Under the pieces are notes generated by a model. The model was given only the letters and a program-made list of their open reading frames with translations, was not told the origin of the DNA and made no database searches. The position numbers and the translations under genes were made by a program. Positions 9,686 to 18,594 of a DNA stretch of 64,000 nt are shown here, in pieces; position 1 is the first letter of the stretch, and the number at the start of each line of letters is the position of its first letter. Origin of the DNA: a bacterium (GTDB lineage: Bacteria > Cyanobacteriota > Vampirovibrionia > Gastranaerophilales > Gastranaerophilaceae); assembly GCA_017480425.1 (NCBI GenBank), contig JAFVAR010000002.1:1-64000 (forward strand), read 5' to 3'.

Positions 9686-10342
9686 TTATAATTCCTCTCT
9701 TTTCTTGTGCTCTTCTTTAAGTGTTATTACTACATTTTTAATTCTTTCAGTAAACACTTTTGTAGGTGTTCCGTCATATTTTATACCCTCTGCAACATAA
9801 ACGTCAGCTATAAACGGAACCCACAGAAAAGTTCCTTTTGGCAGTATTCTGTCCGGACCATTAATATAGAATGGCACAACCGGAACATCTGGATTCATAG
9901 CAGCAATATGTGCAACTCCGGATTTAAATTCCTTAATTGAACTATCTTCTCCACGTGTCCCTTCCGGATATATAATAATTGTCTCACCGGCTCTTAAAGC
10001 TTCATTAATTTCTTTAAAAAGTTCTTCTTTCGTAGTCTTCCCGAATTTTCTTTTAAGAGGGATTAATCCCAACAAAGTTTTAAAAAGAAAACTTTTTAAC
10101 TTTGTATTACAAAAATAATCCGCAGCTGCAACAGGATGAATTTTCAATATTTGTGTACCCGAAAATAAACTCATCAAAAGAAGCGTATCTATATGGCTGT
10201 TGTGATTTGCTACAATAATTGAAGGTCCCTTCGAAACTTTTGGCAGGTTTTCTGCACCACTAACATTTACACCCAGCACCAAAAACACATATGGTCTTAC
10301 AAAAAAAGTAAAAAAGATATATTTTAAAAGTTTTTGAATCAT
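9686..10342 (-). CDS. 1-acyl-glycerol-3-phosphate acyltransferase (PlsC family)
   Basis: 218 residues. The catalytic block NHNSHIDT has the HX4D motif, and YPEGTRG matches acyltransferase block III, which binds the phosphate of the acceptor. One N-terminal membrane helix (about residues 5-25). The expected reaction is acylation of lysophosphatidate or a related lysolipid at the inner membrane. It lies between a CdsA-like gene and a methyltransferase with gaps of 10 and 2 bp, so it is firmly in the operon. Because four PlsC domains occur in this window, it need not be the housekeeping PlsC. Confidence 0.9.
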   Translation of the reverse strand: MIQKLLKYIFFTFFVRPYVFLVLGVNVSGAENLPKVSKGPSIIVANHNSHIDTLLLMSLFSGTQILKIHPVAAADYFCNTKLKSFLFKTLLGLIPLKRKFGKTTKEELFKEINEALRAGETIIIYPEGTRGEDSSIKEFKSGVAHIAAMNPDVPVVPFYINGPDRILPKGTFLWVPFIADVYVAEGIKYDGTPTKVFTERIKNVVITLKEEHKKREEL

Positions 10343-10352
10343 AATTTATTTA

Positions 10353-11318
10353 TTAACCTCCCATATTTCTTGTAATTACTATTGTATATGTATAAGCAAA
10401 ATAATGGAAGAATAAAGGTGCCGTAAACAGCAAACTGTCTAATCTATCCAATATACCTCCGTGTCCGGGAATTAGCGTACTTGTATCTTTAACTCCCAAA
10501 TCTCTCTTTATTGCAGACATCGTAACATCTCCAAAGAAACCAAAAACAGATAGTGCCGAGCCTAAGAAGATTAGCTGCCCCACACTGAATGGAGTTAAAA
10601 ATCTGCCCATTATAACAGCCAGAGCAGTAGAACCTATAACACCTCCGATTAAACCTTCCCAAGTTTTATTGGGACTAACTTTAGGAATAATCTTGTGTTT
10701 TCCAAAAGTTTTTCCGCTAAACATTTGCAAGAAATCATTTGATACTGTAAATACTAAAATAAAGAATAATAACCCAACAGCTCCACCTTGAGGGTTATAT
10801 TTCATTGGTATGATTGCCAACAGTCCTAAGTACCCAAGTGCATAAACAGTTGTCATTAAGCCATATTGTAAAACTGCCAAATTTTTTAAGAATCCGTTTA
10901 CATTACTTGCCATAACCATTCTTATAGAAAGCAATATAAACATGTATAACGGAATCCATAAATAAAATAATGACGCCCACTTAATATAAATAATATAGTA
11001 AGATATCGGAATCGACCAATATGCCCACAAAAGAACATTTCTATCTGTTCTCCTTGTTGGGATTAATGATAAAAATTCTTTTAAACATAAATAACTTATT
11101 AATGTTAGAAATAAAAATGCCGTTATTTTATTAAAGCAAAATGCAGCAGTAAAAAATATTACTATCATGAAAAAAGATTTTAATCGTATCCACATATTTT
11201 CCATATCTTTTTTAAAAGCGATTTGCATAAATTTTACAAATCCCATTAAAAACAAAATAATTGAATACAAAGTCACTAACGCAATTTTTACGTTATGAGT
11301 TAATACAAAATATTCCAC
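10353..11318 (-). CDS. Phosphatidate cytidylyltransferase (CdsA/YnbB-like)
   Basis: 321 residues, about eight membrane helices. It makes CDP-diacylglycerol from CTP and phosphatidate. The C-terminal signature is present: S-A-I-K-R-D-L-G-V-K-D, then LIPGHGGILDRLDS near residue 290. GTG start with an AAGGA upstream. Its product is the substrate of the phosphatidyltransferase at the end of the same operon, and its substrate is the product of the neighbouring PlsC, so three consecutive reactions are encoded together. The YnbB assignment rests on context. Confidence 0.9.
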   Translation of the reverse strand: MEYFVLTHNVKIALVTLYSIILFLMGFVKFMQIAFKKDMENMWIRLKSFFMIVIFFTAAFCFNKITAFLFLTLISYLCLKEFLSLIPTRRTDRNVLLWAYWSIPISYYIIYIKWASLFYLWIPLYMFILLSIRMVMASNVNGFLKNLAVLQYGLMTTVYALGYLGLLAIIPMKYNPQGGAVGLLFFILVFTVSNDFLQMFSGKTFGKHKIIPKVSPNKTWEGLIGGVIGSTALAVIMGRFLTPFSVGQLIFLGSALSVFGFFGDVTMSAIKRDLGVKDTSTLIPGHGGILDRLDSLLFTAPLFFHYFAYTYTIVITRNMGG

Positions 11319-11339
11319 TATTCTTTATCCTTTCTATTA

Positions 11340-14300
11340 CTAATTATGTTGAATTGTTTCCATATTTTCATACCACGCTAAAAGGTCTTTCCTTTTGACC
11401 TTTTGAGTAGAAGTTTTGGGTAATGGCTCTCTATGAAGAACAACAACCGTGGGAGTTTTATATTCTGCAAGGTTGTCTTTTGAAAGTCGTTTCACTTCTG
11501 CCTCAAGCTCTTTTTGAATCTCTTCATCAGATTTTTTTGCAAATTCATCTGATGGAGTAATAATAACACCTACTTCCTCCGTTCCGGCTTTATTTCCGGA
11601 TTTAATTTTCAAAGAAAGAACACAAAGCTCTTTTATTAATTCTGATTGTTCAAGAACTGCTTCTACTTCTTCAGGGAAAATTTTCTTTCCACCGCCTAAA
11701 ACAATCATGTTTTTAATTCTGCCTGTGATTTTTATAAATCCATTTTTGTCGATTTCTCCTATGTCACCGGTATGAAACCAACCTTTTTCATCAATCACTT
11801 CAGATGTCATTTCAGGTTTACCGTAATAACCCTGCATTACGTTCGGACCTTTTACAATAATCTCATTTTGCGGAGTTAATTTTACCGTAACAGAAGGAAG
11901 TGCAACTCCAACTGTACCAATTTTGTGTTGTTTATAATTATTTGTAGAAATTACAGGACTTGTTTCAGTTAAACCATATCCCTCAAAAGCGGGTATGCCA
12001 ATTCTTTCAAAAAATTCTGCAACATCAGCTTCAAGTGGTGCGCCTCCGACAATAAAGCATTTGAACTTACCGCCAAAACCATCAATTATTGATTTAAACA
12101 TTATTCTTCTAACTGCAAGAGGCATATATTTTGCAACAGCATACATAAAATCAAAAACCTGTTTCTGAATAGGCGAAAGCTTTTTTATTTGTTTATCAAT
12201 ACTGTTTTTTAGCATTTTTGCAACGAGCGGAACTACAATCATATTCGTTACTTGCTTTTCTTTCATTGCACTTGTAAGTTCTTTAGGATTTAAGCTTTTT
12301 ATATAAACAATTTTTGCTCCCATAAATAACATTCCAAAGAAACCTACATTTAATTCTAACAAGTGGTTTAAAGGTAATATTGAAAGCAGCGTATTGTCTT
12401 TTGAAAGTTTCATAATCTTTTCAAAATCTTTCATTTGTGAATATATATTACCAAAACTAATCATTACACCTTTGGGATTTCCTGTTGTTCCTGAAGTATA
12501 AACAATTAATGCTGTTTCATCCATTGAACGAGCACGATTAAAGCTGTACGTTAAATCGGCAGTCATTTTTGAAACTGACATCACTTCTTCGTGACCTCTT
12601 TCTTCATCATCAAGAACATATATATTTTCAATAGACGGAACATTATTTCTGAGTTCAAGAGCATGTTCCAAATAATGACTTGAAGTTAATAAAATTTTCG
12701 GATTACAATCATTCAAAATATGCGTATGCTCAGGTACAGTCAATTTTACATCCAATGGTACAGTAATTGCACCTGTTTGAATAGAACCAAACATACCTAC
12801 AGCAAATTCAGGGCGTGATTCACAAAGAATAGCTATTCTATCTCCTCGTTGAACTCCGGCATTTTCCATTATGTAATTACCTAAAGTTTTAGCCCTGCGT
12901 TTTAAATCGAGATAGCTTATCTCCTCATATCCATCTTTTGTCTTTAGAGATACAGCTTTTGTCTGCCCATAAATATCAGAGTATTGTTTCATTATATCTA
13001 AGAAATTTGTATAATGTTCCTCTTTAATGTTGTAAAAAGCCCTTCTTTCAAGAGAAGATTTCATAAACTGAACACGTTGATAGAGTTCTTTTGTAATTTC
13101 TTTTGGGTCACCTGATAAATCAGTAATAGGCTGCCCAAATTGAACGATGATAGTTGTAAACAACTTAGGATTTTTTCTGATTTTCCCCCAAGCTTCAAAT
13201 CCTCCTTTTATAGCAAATGGAACTATTGGGCAATCTGCCTCTTTTGCCATAATACCGACTCCTCTATGGAACTTGCATAATCTTCCGTCAGAAGTAAATC
13301 TTCCCTCGGGAAATATGACAACAGGATCACCGGCTTTTAATTTTACAACAGTATTTGCTATTGCGCTTAAACCATCCCCAAAATTAAGCGGAACAACATT
13401 GAACCATTTTAAGACATGTTTTATTATAGGAATTTTGAATGCGGCAGGACCTGTTACAAACCAGGGTTTACGACTTGTTGCCATTTGCAAGATTAACGGA
13501 TCCAGATGCCCTGTGTGATTACCTGCCAAAATAATTTTTCCTTTTTGAGGGATGTTTTCTATACCTTCAAACCTATAATTAAAGCAGAGTTTAAACAAAC
13601 TTCCTATAGTAACTCTGAGCATAAAATATCTGAAAGGCTTACAAAATGCGATTAAAGATAGTGCCATTAATGCAGCTATCACAGCAATACCTTGAAAAAT
13701 AAAATGCGGATGAACTATTCCGACAAGCAGCGAAACAACTGCTGTTCCGAGAAGTGTAACAAATGTTTCCAACATGGAAGCAAATGCAAAAATTTTACCT
13801 CTTATTTTATTAGGAGAAACTTTTTGTATTACCGTATCAATTGTAATTTTTAATATTGATGCAAAAAGTCCAATTCCTCCAAGCCAAAAACGAGCCTTAA
13901 AGAACGTATCACACATAGATGCTGTGGCTAGACATAAAAATAAACCTATAAATGCAGCAACAAGAGTTCTATTAGTTTTTAAATATTTACCAAATAAAAA
14001 CATTATGCCAAGACCATAACATGTACCACAGCCTAACATACATTTAAGCCTTGCCAAATCTTGAACACTTACGTTATATGTATCTGTTGCAAGTGCGTTC
14101 ATCGCATTATAAAAAATTGCTGAAATTAACGATAAGACAACTGCCATTCCAATCATGTTCAGAGCTTTTTTGTGCTGGTTTAGGAATGCAATAGTTTTTC
14201 TAAAATCATGAACTACACTAAACTCTTTTTCATTTGAATCCTCATCTCTATTTAACTTAATAGGAAGTAAAATTATGGCGGCAACAAAATACACACACAT

Positions 14301-14849
14301 AGCACCTAAAAACATATTAAATGCACCAATATGCAGTAATGTTAGACTCACAACCATTGCACCAAATGTAAGTGCCCAAGTACCGGAACCGGAAATAAGT
14401 GCGTTAGCAGATTTTAAAGAACGTACGGGCACGATATTCGGAACGGCAGCCATTTTTGCGGGATAGAAAAACGCCGTGCCAATTCCTATTAACAGACTTA
14501 ACAAGACACCTAAAGTTATTATATTTGATGAAAGTGTATTTTTATCAAATAAAAATATATAAAAAATCAGAACACCTAAAAGTAACAAACCTCTATATAA
14601 AGCACTACATACCATAACTTTTTTTCTTGAAAAACGGTCGACAATACTACCTGCTAAAGGGCTTATGATTAATGAGGGAAAAACTAAGCAAAACAGTATC
14701 ATAGCAATTAAACTTCCGGGTTTTTCTACATTATTCATTATTCCTGCAATAAGTAATATTTGTATTATTGCATCACCTATGTGTGTCAAAAGCTGACCTA
14801 TAAACAAAGCAATATAATTTTTATTAAACAAATCTTTTATTATATGCAT
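11340..14849 (-). CDS. MFS flippase / PlsC / acyl-ACP (CoA) synthetase fusion, LplT-Aas type
   Basis: 1169 residues with three modules. Residues 1-410 are a 12-helix MFS transporter like the lysophospholipid flippase LplT. Residues about 415-610 are a PlsC acyltransferase (NHTGHLDP near 443, FPEGRFTSDG). Residues about 640-1160 are an adenylate-forming acyl-activating enzyme (YTSGTTGNPKG near 783, GYGLTETSP, and the C-terminal KTSTQKVKRK lysine loop). In E. coli the flippase (LplT) and the acyltransferase-synthetase (Aas) are separate adjacent proteins that import and re-acylate lysophospholipids; here all are in one chain, a known fusion in other bacteria. First gene of the lipid operon, with AGGAATAATAGTT before the ATG. 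Confidence 0.92.
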   Translation of the reverse strand: MHIIKDLFNKNYIALFIGQLLTHIGDAIIQILLIAGIMNNVEKPGSLIAMILFCLVFPSLIISPLAGSIVDRFSRKKVMVCSALYRGLLLLGVLIFYIFLFDKNTLSSNIITLGVLLSLLIGIGTAFFYPAKMAAVPNIVPVRSLKSANALISGSGTWALTFGAMVVSLTLLHIGAFNMFLGAMCVYFVAAIILLPIKLNRDEDSNEKEFSVVHDFRKTIAFLNQHKKALNMIGMAVVLSLISAIFYNAMNALATDTYNVSVQDLARLKCMLGCGTCYGLGIMFLFGKYLKTNRTLVAAFIGLFLCLATASMCDTFFKARFWLGGIGLFASILKITIDTVIQKVSPNKIRGKIFAFASMLETFVTLLGTAVVSLLVGIVHPHFIFQGIAVIAALMALSLIAFCKPFRYFMLRVTIGSLFKLCFNYRFEGIENIPQKGKIILAGNHTGHLDPLILQMATSRKPWFVTGPAAFKIPIIKHVLKWFNVVPLNFGDGLSAIANTVVKLKAGDPVVIFPEGRFTSDGRLCKFHRGVGIMAKEADCPIVPFAIKGGFEAWGKIRKNPKLFTTIIVQFGQPITDLSGDPKEITKELYQRVQFMKSSLERRAFYNIKEEHYTNFLDIMKQYSDIYGQTKAVSLKTKDGYEEISYLDLKRRAKTLGNYIMENAGVQRGDRIAILCESRPEFAVGMFGSIQTGAITVPLDVKLTVPEHTHILNDCNPKILLTSSHYLEHALELRNNVPSIENIYVLDDEERGHEEVMSVSKMTADLTYSFNRARSMDETALIVYTSGTTGNPKGVMISFGNIYSQMKDFEKIMKLSKDNTLLSILPLNHLLELNVGFFGMLFMGAKIVYIKSLNPKELTSAMKEKQVTNMIVVPLVAKMLKNSIDKQIKKLSPIQKQVFDFMYAVAKYMPLAVRRIMFKSIIDGFGGKFKCFIVGGAPLEADVAEFFERIGIPAFEGYGLTETSPVISTNNYKQHKIGTVGVALPSVTVKLTPQNEIIVKGPNVMQGYYGKPEMTSEVIDEKGWFHTGDIGEIDKNGFIKITGRIKNMIVLGGGKKIFPEEVEAVLEQSELIKELCVLSLKIKSGNKAGTEEVGVIITPSDEFAKKSDEEIQKELEAEVKRLSKDNLAEYKTPTVVVLHREPLPKTSTQKVKRKDLLAWYENMETIQHN

Positions 14850-15612
14850 AACTATTATTCCTATTTTTAAAATATTATTCTTTTTTAATCTCTCTTTTTT
14901 ACCAAAATTTTTATAATAATGATGCTTTTTATATTACCATATTATCTGGTTAAGCTGAATACTATAAAAGTTTGAAAAATAGGTAATTTAGATTATAGAT
15001 AAAAATAATTAACCACTTACAACTTTCTAAAATGTGTTATGCAGACATATCTATAATTACCGTCTCGTTGACAAAACGAACGGGGAAAAACACTCTGATA
15101 TAAAAAGATTTTAACGTTTTTCTTGTGCTTGCCTTACTACAATTAACACAGGTCATAGTGGTTATCCAATATTTAATAAAAGAAACTAAGTTGTAGGGAT
15201 TGCAACTAGAGGTAGTAGTTACAAAGATAAAAAGAACCTTTATGTTTAGGAGCTTTGAGCCAAGTTCCCCTTTTCTGTAATGTCCTGTTTCTTTACAAGG
15301 GACAGAATTAGGACACAATTTCTAACCTGTCGGACTCGTTGGTTCAAAATATAGACTTTCAGGACTGTTCTATATTACTATTCGTTGGTTACTTCCAACC
15401 GCCAAACCCTTTAACAACAGCCGATTTGTGCCAAAATAGTACTTTTAACCGTACAGATACACTGTCCTGAAAAAGTACACTCTGCTCACAGGTTGTAAAA
15501 GAACAGTCGATTTAAGAAGAAAGAACAGAGATTTCGATAATTAATTTTTCTTAGCTATTTGGATTAAATACTTATCAAAGAATTCGGACTTAATTTATGT
15601 TATAATGAATTT
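14850..15612. other. 763-bp stretch without a supported gene
   Basis: Base composition and word use differ from neighbouring coding DNA. TCGTTGGTT occurs twice about 49 bp apart (near 15337 and 15382), and ACAGG/CCTGT and GGAC/GTCC words recur. A 93-codon open frame on the minus strand (15037-15318) has no ribosome binding site or recognisable protein. I tested it by eye for RNase P, tmRNA and SRP RNA signatures and saw none. The left 130 bp should hold the lipid-operon promoter and the right end holds the TPR-gene promoter. Confidence 0.5.
15598..15606 (+). promoter_or_regulatory. Extended -10 promoter abutting the TPR gene
   Basis: TGTTATAAT: TATAAT at 15601-15606 with the TGn extension. 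The predicted start point lies at or next to the ATG at 15613, and there is no ribosome binding site, so a leaderless mRNA is expected. No good -35 box was seen. Confidence 0.55.
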
Positions 15613-16074
15613 ATGGAAGATTTTAATGATAAGGTTTATCGGTTAGAACAACGAGATAAATATGACGCTATTATCAATTTATGTGATAAGGAAATTGATA
15701 TAAATCCAGATAATTGGGATCCTTATTTTCATAAAGCTATGGCTCAATTCGGATTAAAACAATTTGCTCAAGCTTTATTAACCATAAACAAATCAGTTAA
15801 GCTTAATCCAAATTCATTCAATTTAACCTGTAAGGGAAATATATTGTGGAGGCTTGGTGATAATACGGGAGCAATTAACTCTTTTACTAAAGCCTTGGAA
15901 TTTAATAATACATGTACTTCAGCTTTATATTTGCGTTCTGAAGTTTATCTATCAATTGGTGAATATACAAAAGCAATTACAGATGCAAGAAAAATTTTAG
16001 AAATCGACCCAAAAGATGAAGATGCACTTTCTGTTATTGCTGAAGTCTGTAGGTTGGATGAAACCCAACAATAA
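15613..16074 (+). CDS. TPR-repeat protein
   Basis: 153 residues, no signal peptide, so probably cytoplasmic. At least three tetratricopeptide repeats are visible, with the W/L-G-A/Y-A/P spacing (for example DPYFHKAMAQFGLKQFAQAL, LCRGN-like LTCKGNILWRLGDNTGAI and ALYLRSEVYLSIGEYTKAI). TPRs bind other proteins; no partner can be named. The last codons and the stop codon lie inside a dispersed repeat (16048-16082), so the present C-terminus (CRLDETQQ) was supplied by that repeat and the protein may once have been longer. Confidence 0.8.
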   Translation: MEDFNDKVYRLEQRDKYDAIINLCDKEIDINPDNWDPYFHKAMAQFGLKQFAQALLTINKSVKLNPNSFNLTCKGNILWRLGDNTGAINSFTKALEFNNTCTSALYLRSEVYLSIGEYTKAITDARKILEIDPKDEDALSVIAEVCRLDETQQ

Positions 16075-16082
16075 CTTTTGAG
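16048..16082. repeat. Copy 2 of the dispersed intergenic repeat, supplying a stop codon
   Basis: Shares 21 identical bases with 7793-7813. This copy can fold as GTTGG-7 nt-CCAAC (16053-16069). The TAA of the TPR gene (16072-16074) lies inside it. Confidence 0.7.
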
Positions 16083-16087
16083 TGCAA

Positions 16088-16330
16088 ATATTGGGACAAA
16101 TAGTGCAAAAGAGCGGACATTTTTGTTACCAAAATCGGACATTCTGGACATTTTGAATCAAGCAACTTCCGACCTTTTTAAATTGGCAAAAGTTGGATTG
16201 CTTCGGGCATTTGCCCTCGCAATGACATAAAAACTTCCGACCAAATGTCCTGTTAAAAGGTACAGGTCACTCAAACTCGGACAGGTCTTTGACCTGTGGC
16301 GAGTTCTCACCTCTTTTGCACACACTAAAA
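16088..16330. repeat. Run of palindromic intergenic units
   Basis: Non-coding. A hairpin ATTGC-ttCGGGC-attt-GCCC-tcGCAAT spans 16197-16223, of the kind that recurs as small palindromic elements in many bacterial genomes. A second runs 16274-16305: AACTC, ACAGGTC, ttt, GACCTGT, GAGTT with small internal loops. Words GGACAT/ATGTCC and CTTCCGACC recur between them. Confidence 0.6.
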
Positions 16331-16360
16331 TAAAAAAGCCCTGAACAAAAGTTCATGGCT
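16331..16360 (-). terminator. Intrinsic terminator of tRNA-Gly
   Basis: On the minus strand: GCCATGAAC-tttt-GTTCAGGGC followed by TTTTTTATTTT. It begins just 7 bases after the CCA end of the tRNA. Confidence 0.85.
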
Positions 16361-16366
16361 TCTTTA

Positions 16367-16441
16367 TGGAGCGGGAGACGAGGCTCGAACTCGCGACATC
16401 CTCCTTGGCAAGGAGGCATTCTACCACTGAATTACCCCCGC
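16367..16441 (-). tRNA. tRNA-Gly, anticodon GCC
   Basis: 75 nt including an encoded CCA. Acceptor stem GCGGGGG pairs with CTCCCGC (one G-U pair). The anticodon loop is CTTGCCAAG on a five-pair stem (CTCCT/AGGAG region), and the T arm carries GTTCGAGC. The D-arm has TTCAGTGGTAGAA. All elements are canonical for glycine. Confidence 0.97.
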
Positions 16442-16455
16442 AGATTTTCGGTTTT

Positions 16456-16493
16456 GCGGAGAGCCACTGACTCGGAAGCCATTTTACCCCCGC
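16456..16493 (-). repeat. Acceptor-like hairpin upstream of tRNA-Gly
   Basis: The first ten bases of the tRNA (GCGGGGGTAA) recur 52 bp upstream of its 5' end. In that upstream copy they can pair with CTCTCCGC to close a 38-nt hairpin. It may be a remnant of a tRNA duplication or a processing element in the precursor. Confidence 0.4.
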
Positions 16494-16562
16494 TTATGTT
16501 TATTATCTTACATGCTCAATTTTTAAATGCAATAGGGTATATTTCTTCTTTTTATCAAAATA

Positions 16563-17204
16563 CTAACTCTTTATTTTTTCAAAAGGACTATTCGGACCAT
16601 ATTCCGGCATGAACCTTGCATCTACAAACTTATAATCTTTGATTTTTCCTAATTTATTTCGGATAATTTCAAACTTTGTGTGCAAAACATACGTCATGCC
16701 GGATTTGTCTTTCACCCTGATGGCAGGATTATTCACGTAACGTAATCCCCCCCTGTTATACCATCTTACAGCCTCACACACTTCCGGACAATTTGTTGTA
16801 CCTAAAAATTCCCTCGCATCTCCTTTTTTACGACCTATATCTTTTGCAAGCATATTTTCAAACGGTTCTACATCCTTACCTGAAATGATATAGGACACCG
16901 GAGAATAGCTTGTAATACTTCCTAAAATTTTGTTATAAAAAGACCTTACTTTTGGCAATAATCTATAATCTAAATCACATGAACCCATATACGCCCTCAA
17001 CCTTTGTTCAGCGTTTACCATTTCTTTTTTACTCTTGTCCAACGGCTTATTTAAAACTCTCACAACTTTACTCTGCAATTTTTTAACAAGTTCAAGATTT
17101 GCTACAGGAGCATAGCTGCCATTCGCTTCAGCCACCCAATGTACCACCGGATATGCAGATTTGAAATTTGTTTGTTGATTAACACTAACAGGCAGAATAT
17201 TCAT
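16563..17204 (-). CDS. Hypothetical protein with N-terminal NFKSA segment
   Basis: 213 residues from the ATG at 17204 (a longer frame from 17222 adds six residues; neither has a ribosome binding site). The start was chosen because MNILPVSVNQQTNFKSA matches the lead of other proteins in this window. No domain recognised. It has scattered conserved-looking blocks (EFLGTTNCPEVCEAVRWYNR and a basic C-terminal half), no membrane segment and no signal peptide. It could be a small soluble effector or a lineage-specific protein. Confidence 0.7.
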   Translation of the reverse strand: MNILPVSVNQQTNFKSAYPVVHWVAEANGSYAPVANLELVKKLQSKVVRVLNKPLDKSKKEMVNAEQRLRAYMGSCDLDYRLLPKVRSFYNKILGSITSYSPVSYIISGKDVEPFENMLAKDIGRKKGDAREFLGTTNCPEVCEAVRWYNRGGLRYVNNPAIRVKDKSGMTYVLHTKFEIIRNKLGKIKDYKFVDARFMPEYGPNSPFEKIKS

Positions 17205-17280
17205 GTGTTTATTAAAAACCATAAATATATTTTTTGCCTGCTTTTTTACAAATATTTACAAATTATGCCCCAAATATGCT

Positions 17281-18522
17281 CTACGCTGAAAAATAAAATC
17301 CGTCAGCCTTCATTCTTTCAAAGACTTCTTTTATTTGTTCTTCCGGACAAACAATTGATGCGCGAAAATATCTCTTTCCGTACTCTCCGAATGCATCTCC
17401 CGGAACAACAACAATTCCTGATTTGTGCATCAAGTCATCCGTAAATTCAACAGAAGTTTTATACCTTGGAGGAATCGGAAGCCACAAATAAAATGTTGCA
17501 TCCGGAACATTAAATTCCCCCCAGCCCAATTCCTTCAACCCTTTAACAAAAAGTTCCTGGTTGTGTTTGAATACTTTGTTCGACTCTTCTATATACTTAT
17601 CGCCTTCTTCACTGTTCAGGATTTCTGCACCCGCTTTTTGCAAAGCTTTAAATAAGCCTGAATCTAATGTGGACTTTAACTTACCAAATATTTTTACTGC
17701 TTCTGAATTACCGCAAATCCAACCCAAACGCCAGCCTGTCATTGCATATGGTTTTGAAAAGCTAAAAAACTCAACCGCAATATCCTTTGCTCCCTCAATT
17801 TCCAAAACACTCAATGGCTTAAGCTCAGGTTTAAAGTACATCTCAATGTATGCTGCATCAGAAATTAAAAGTATATGATGTTTTTTACAAAAATCTACAA
17901 CATGCTCCAAATACTCTCTTGTCGCAGTTGCACCAAGCGGATTATTCGGATAATTTATCATCAACGCTTTTATTTTTTTAGGATTATATCCGTCTTTTAT
18001 AAACTGCTCATAAACTTTTTCCAAGTCAGGCATAAAATTATTTTCGGGCGTTAAAGGAACAGAATATGCTTTTCCTCCTGAAACTTTTACCATCTCTTTA
18101 TATGAAGCATACCCAGGATCTGGAACCCATATAATTTCTTTTTCATTATCGTCTTTCGTAGGATTCAATAAAACTCTTACAAAATTTGCCAACCCCTCTT
18201 TTGAACCTATAAGAGAAAAAATCTCTTCATCAGGATTAAGCTCTACATTAAAGCGAGTTTTCATACGCTTTGCAATTGCTTCACGGAAATATTTTTCTCC
18301 TTTCGGAGTTGAATACAGATGCGCCCCCTTTTCTTCAACAGCACTTTTTAATGACTCAATAACCTTTCTTGGCGGAGTAGCTGTAGGAGCCCCCATAGAA
18401 AGAGATATCGGCGCTCTGCCTTTTGCAGTAAGTTCAGGGGTTATTTTTGCAACAGTCTCTTTAATTCTAAACATTATATAAGTTTCAAGTGACTGAACAT
18501 AATCATTAAAAAATTCTCTCAT
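17281..18522 (-). CDS. dapL: PLP aminotransferase, probably LL-diaminopimelate aminotransferase
   Basis: 413 residues from the ATG at 18522, which has AAGGAAG five bases upstream; an upstream ATG at 18549 lacks one. It is a fold-type I class I/II aminotransferase. NYPNNPLGA binds substrate and cofactor, SDAAY follows, and SFSKPYAMTGWRLGW contains the Schiff-base lysine. In cyanobacteria and relatives DapL converts tetrahydrodipicolinate to LL-diaminopimelate in one step for lysine and peptidoglycan. DapA, which feeds that step, is at 30.8 kb. General aspartate or other aminotransferase activity cannot be excluded. Confidence 0.75.
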   Translation of the reverse strand: MREFFNDYVQSLETYIMFRIKETVAKITPELTAKGRAPISLSMGAPTATPPRKVIESLKSAVEEKGAHLYSTPKGEKYFREAIAKRMKTRFNVELNPDEEIFSLIGSKEGLANFVRVLLNPTKDDNEKEIIWVPDPGYASYKEMVKVSGGKAYSVPLTPENNFMPDLEKVYEQFIKDGYNPKKIKALMINYPNNPLGATATREYLEHVVDFCKKHHILLISDAAYIEMYFKPELKPLSVLEIEGAKDIAVEFFSFSKPYAMTGWRLGWICGNSEAVKIFGKLKSTLDSGLFKALQKAGAEILNSEEGDKYIEESNKVFKHNQELFVKGLKELGWGEFNVPDATFYLWLPIPPRYKTSVEFTDDLMHKSGIVVVPGDAFGEYGKRYFRASIVCPEEQIKEVFERMKADGFYFSA

Positions 18523-18594
18523 AATACTTCCTTGCTTTCTAGCGTACAAGGACTATTATATATCAATTATTTATATCTGCATAGTAAATATTAA

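Noticed and set aside
15150..15165. CAGGTCATAGTG, which also occurs in 23S rRNA
   Set aside because: Flanking bases do not match rRNA; a 12-base hit is within chance.
15037..15318. 93-codon minus-strand open frame in the gene-poor block
   Set aside because: No ribosome binding site, no recognisable domain, and composition like the surrounding non-coding DNA.
14850..15612. RNase P RNA, tmRNA or SRP RNA in the long gap
   Set aside because: Core motifs of each (such as GAGGAAAGTCC, the tmRNA TpsiC arm, the SRP GNAR loop) were not found on either strand.
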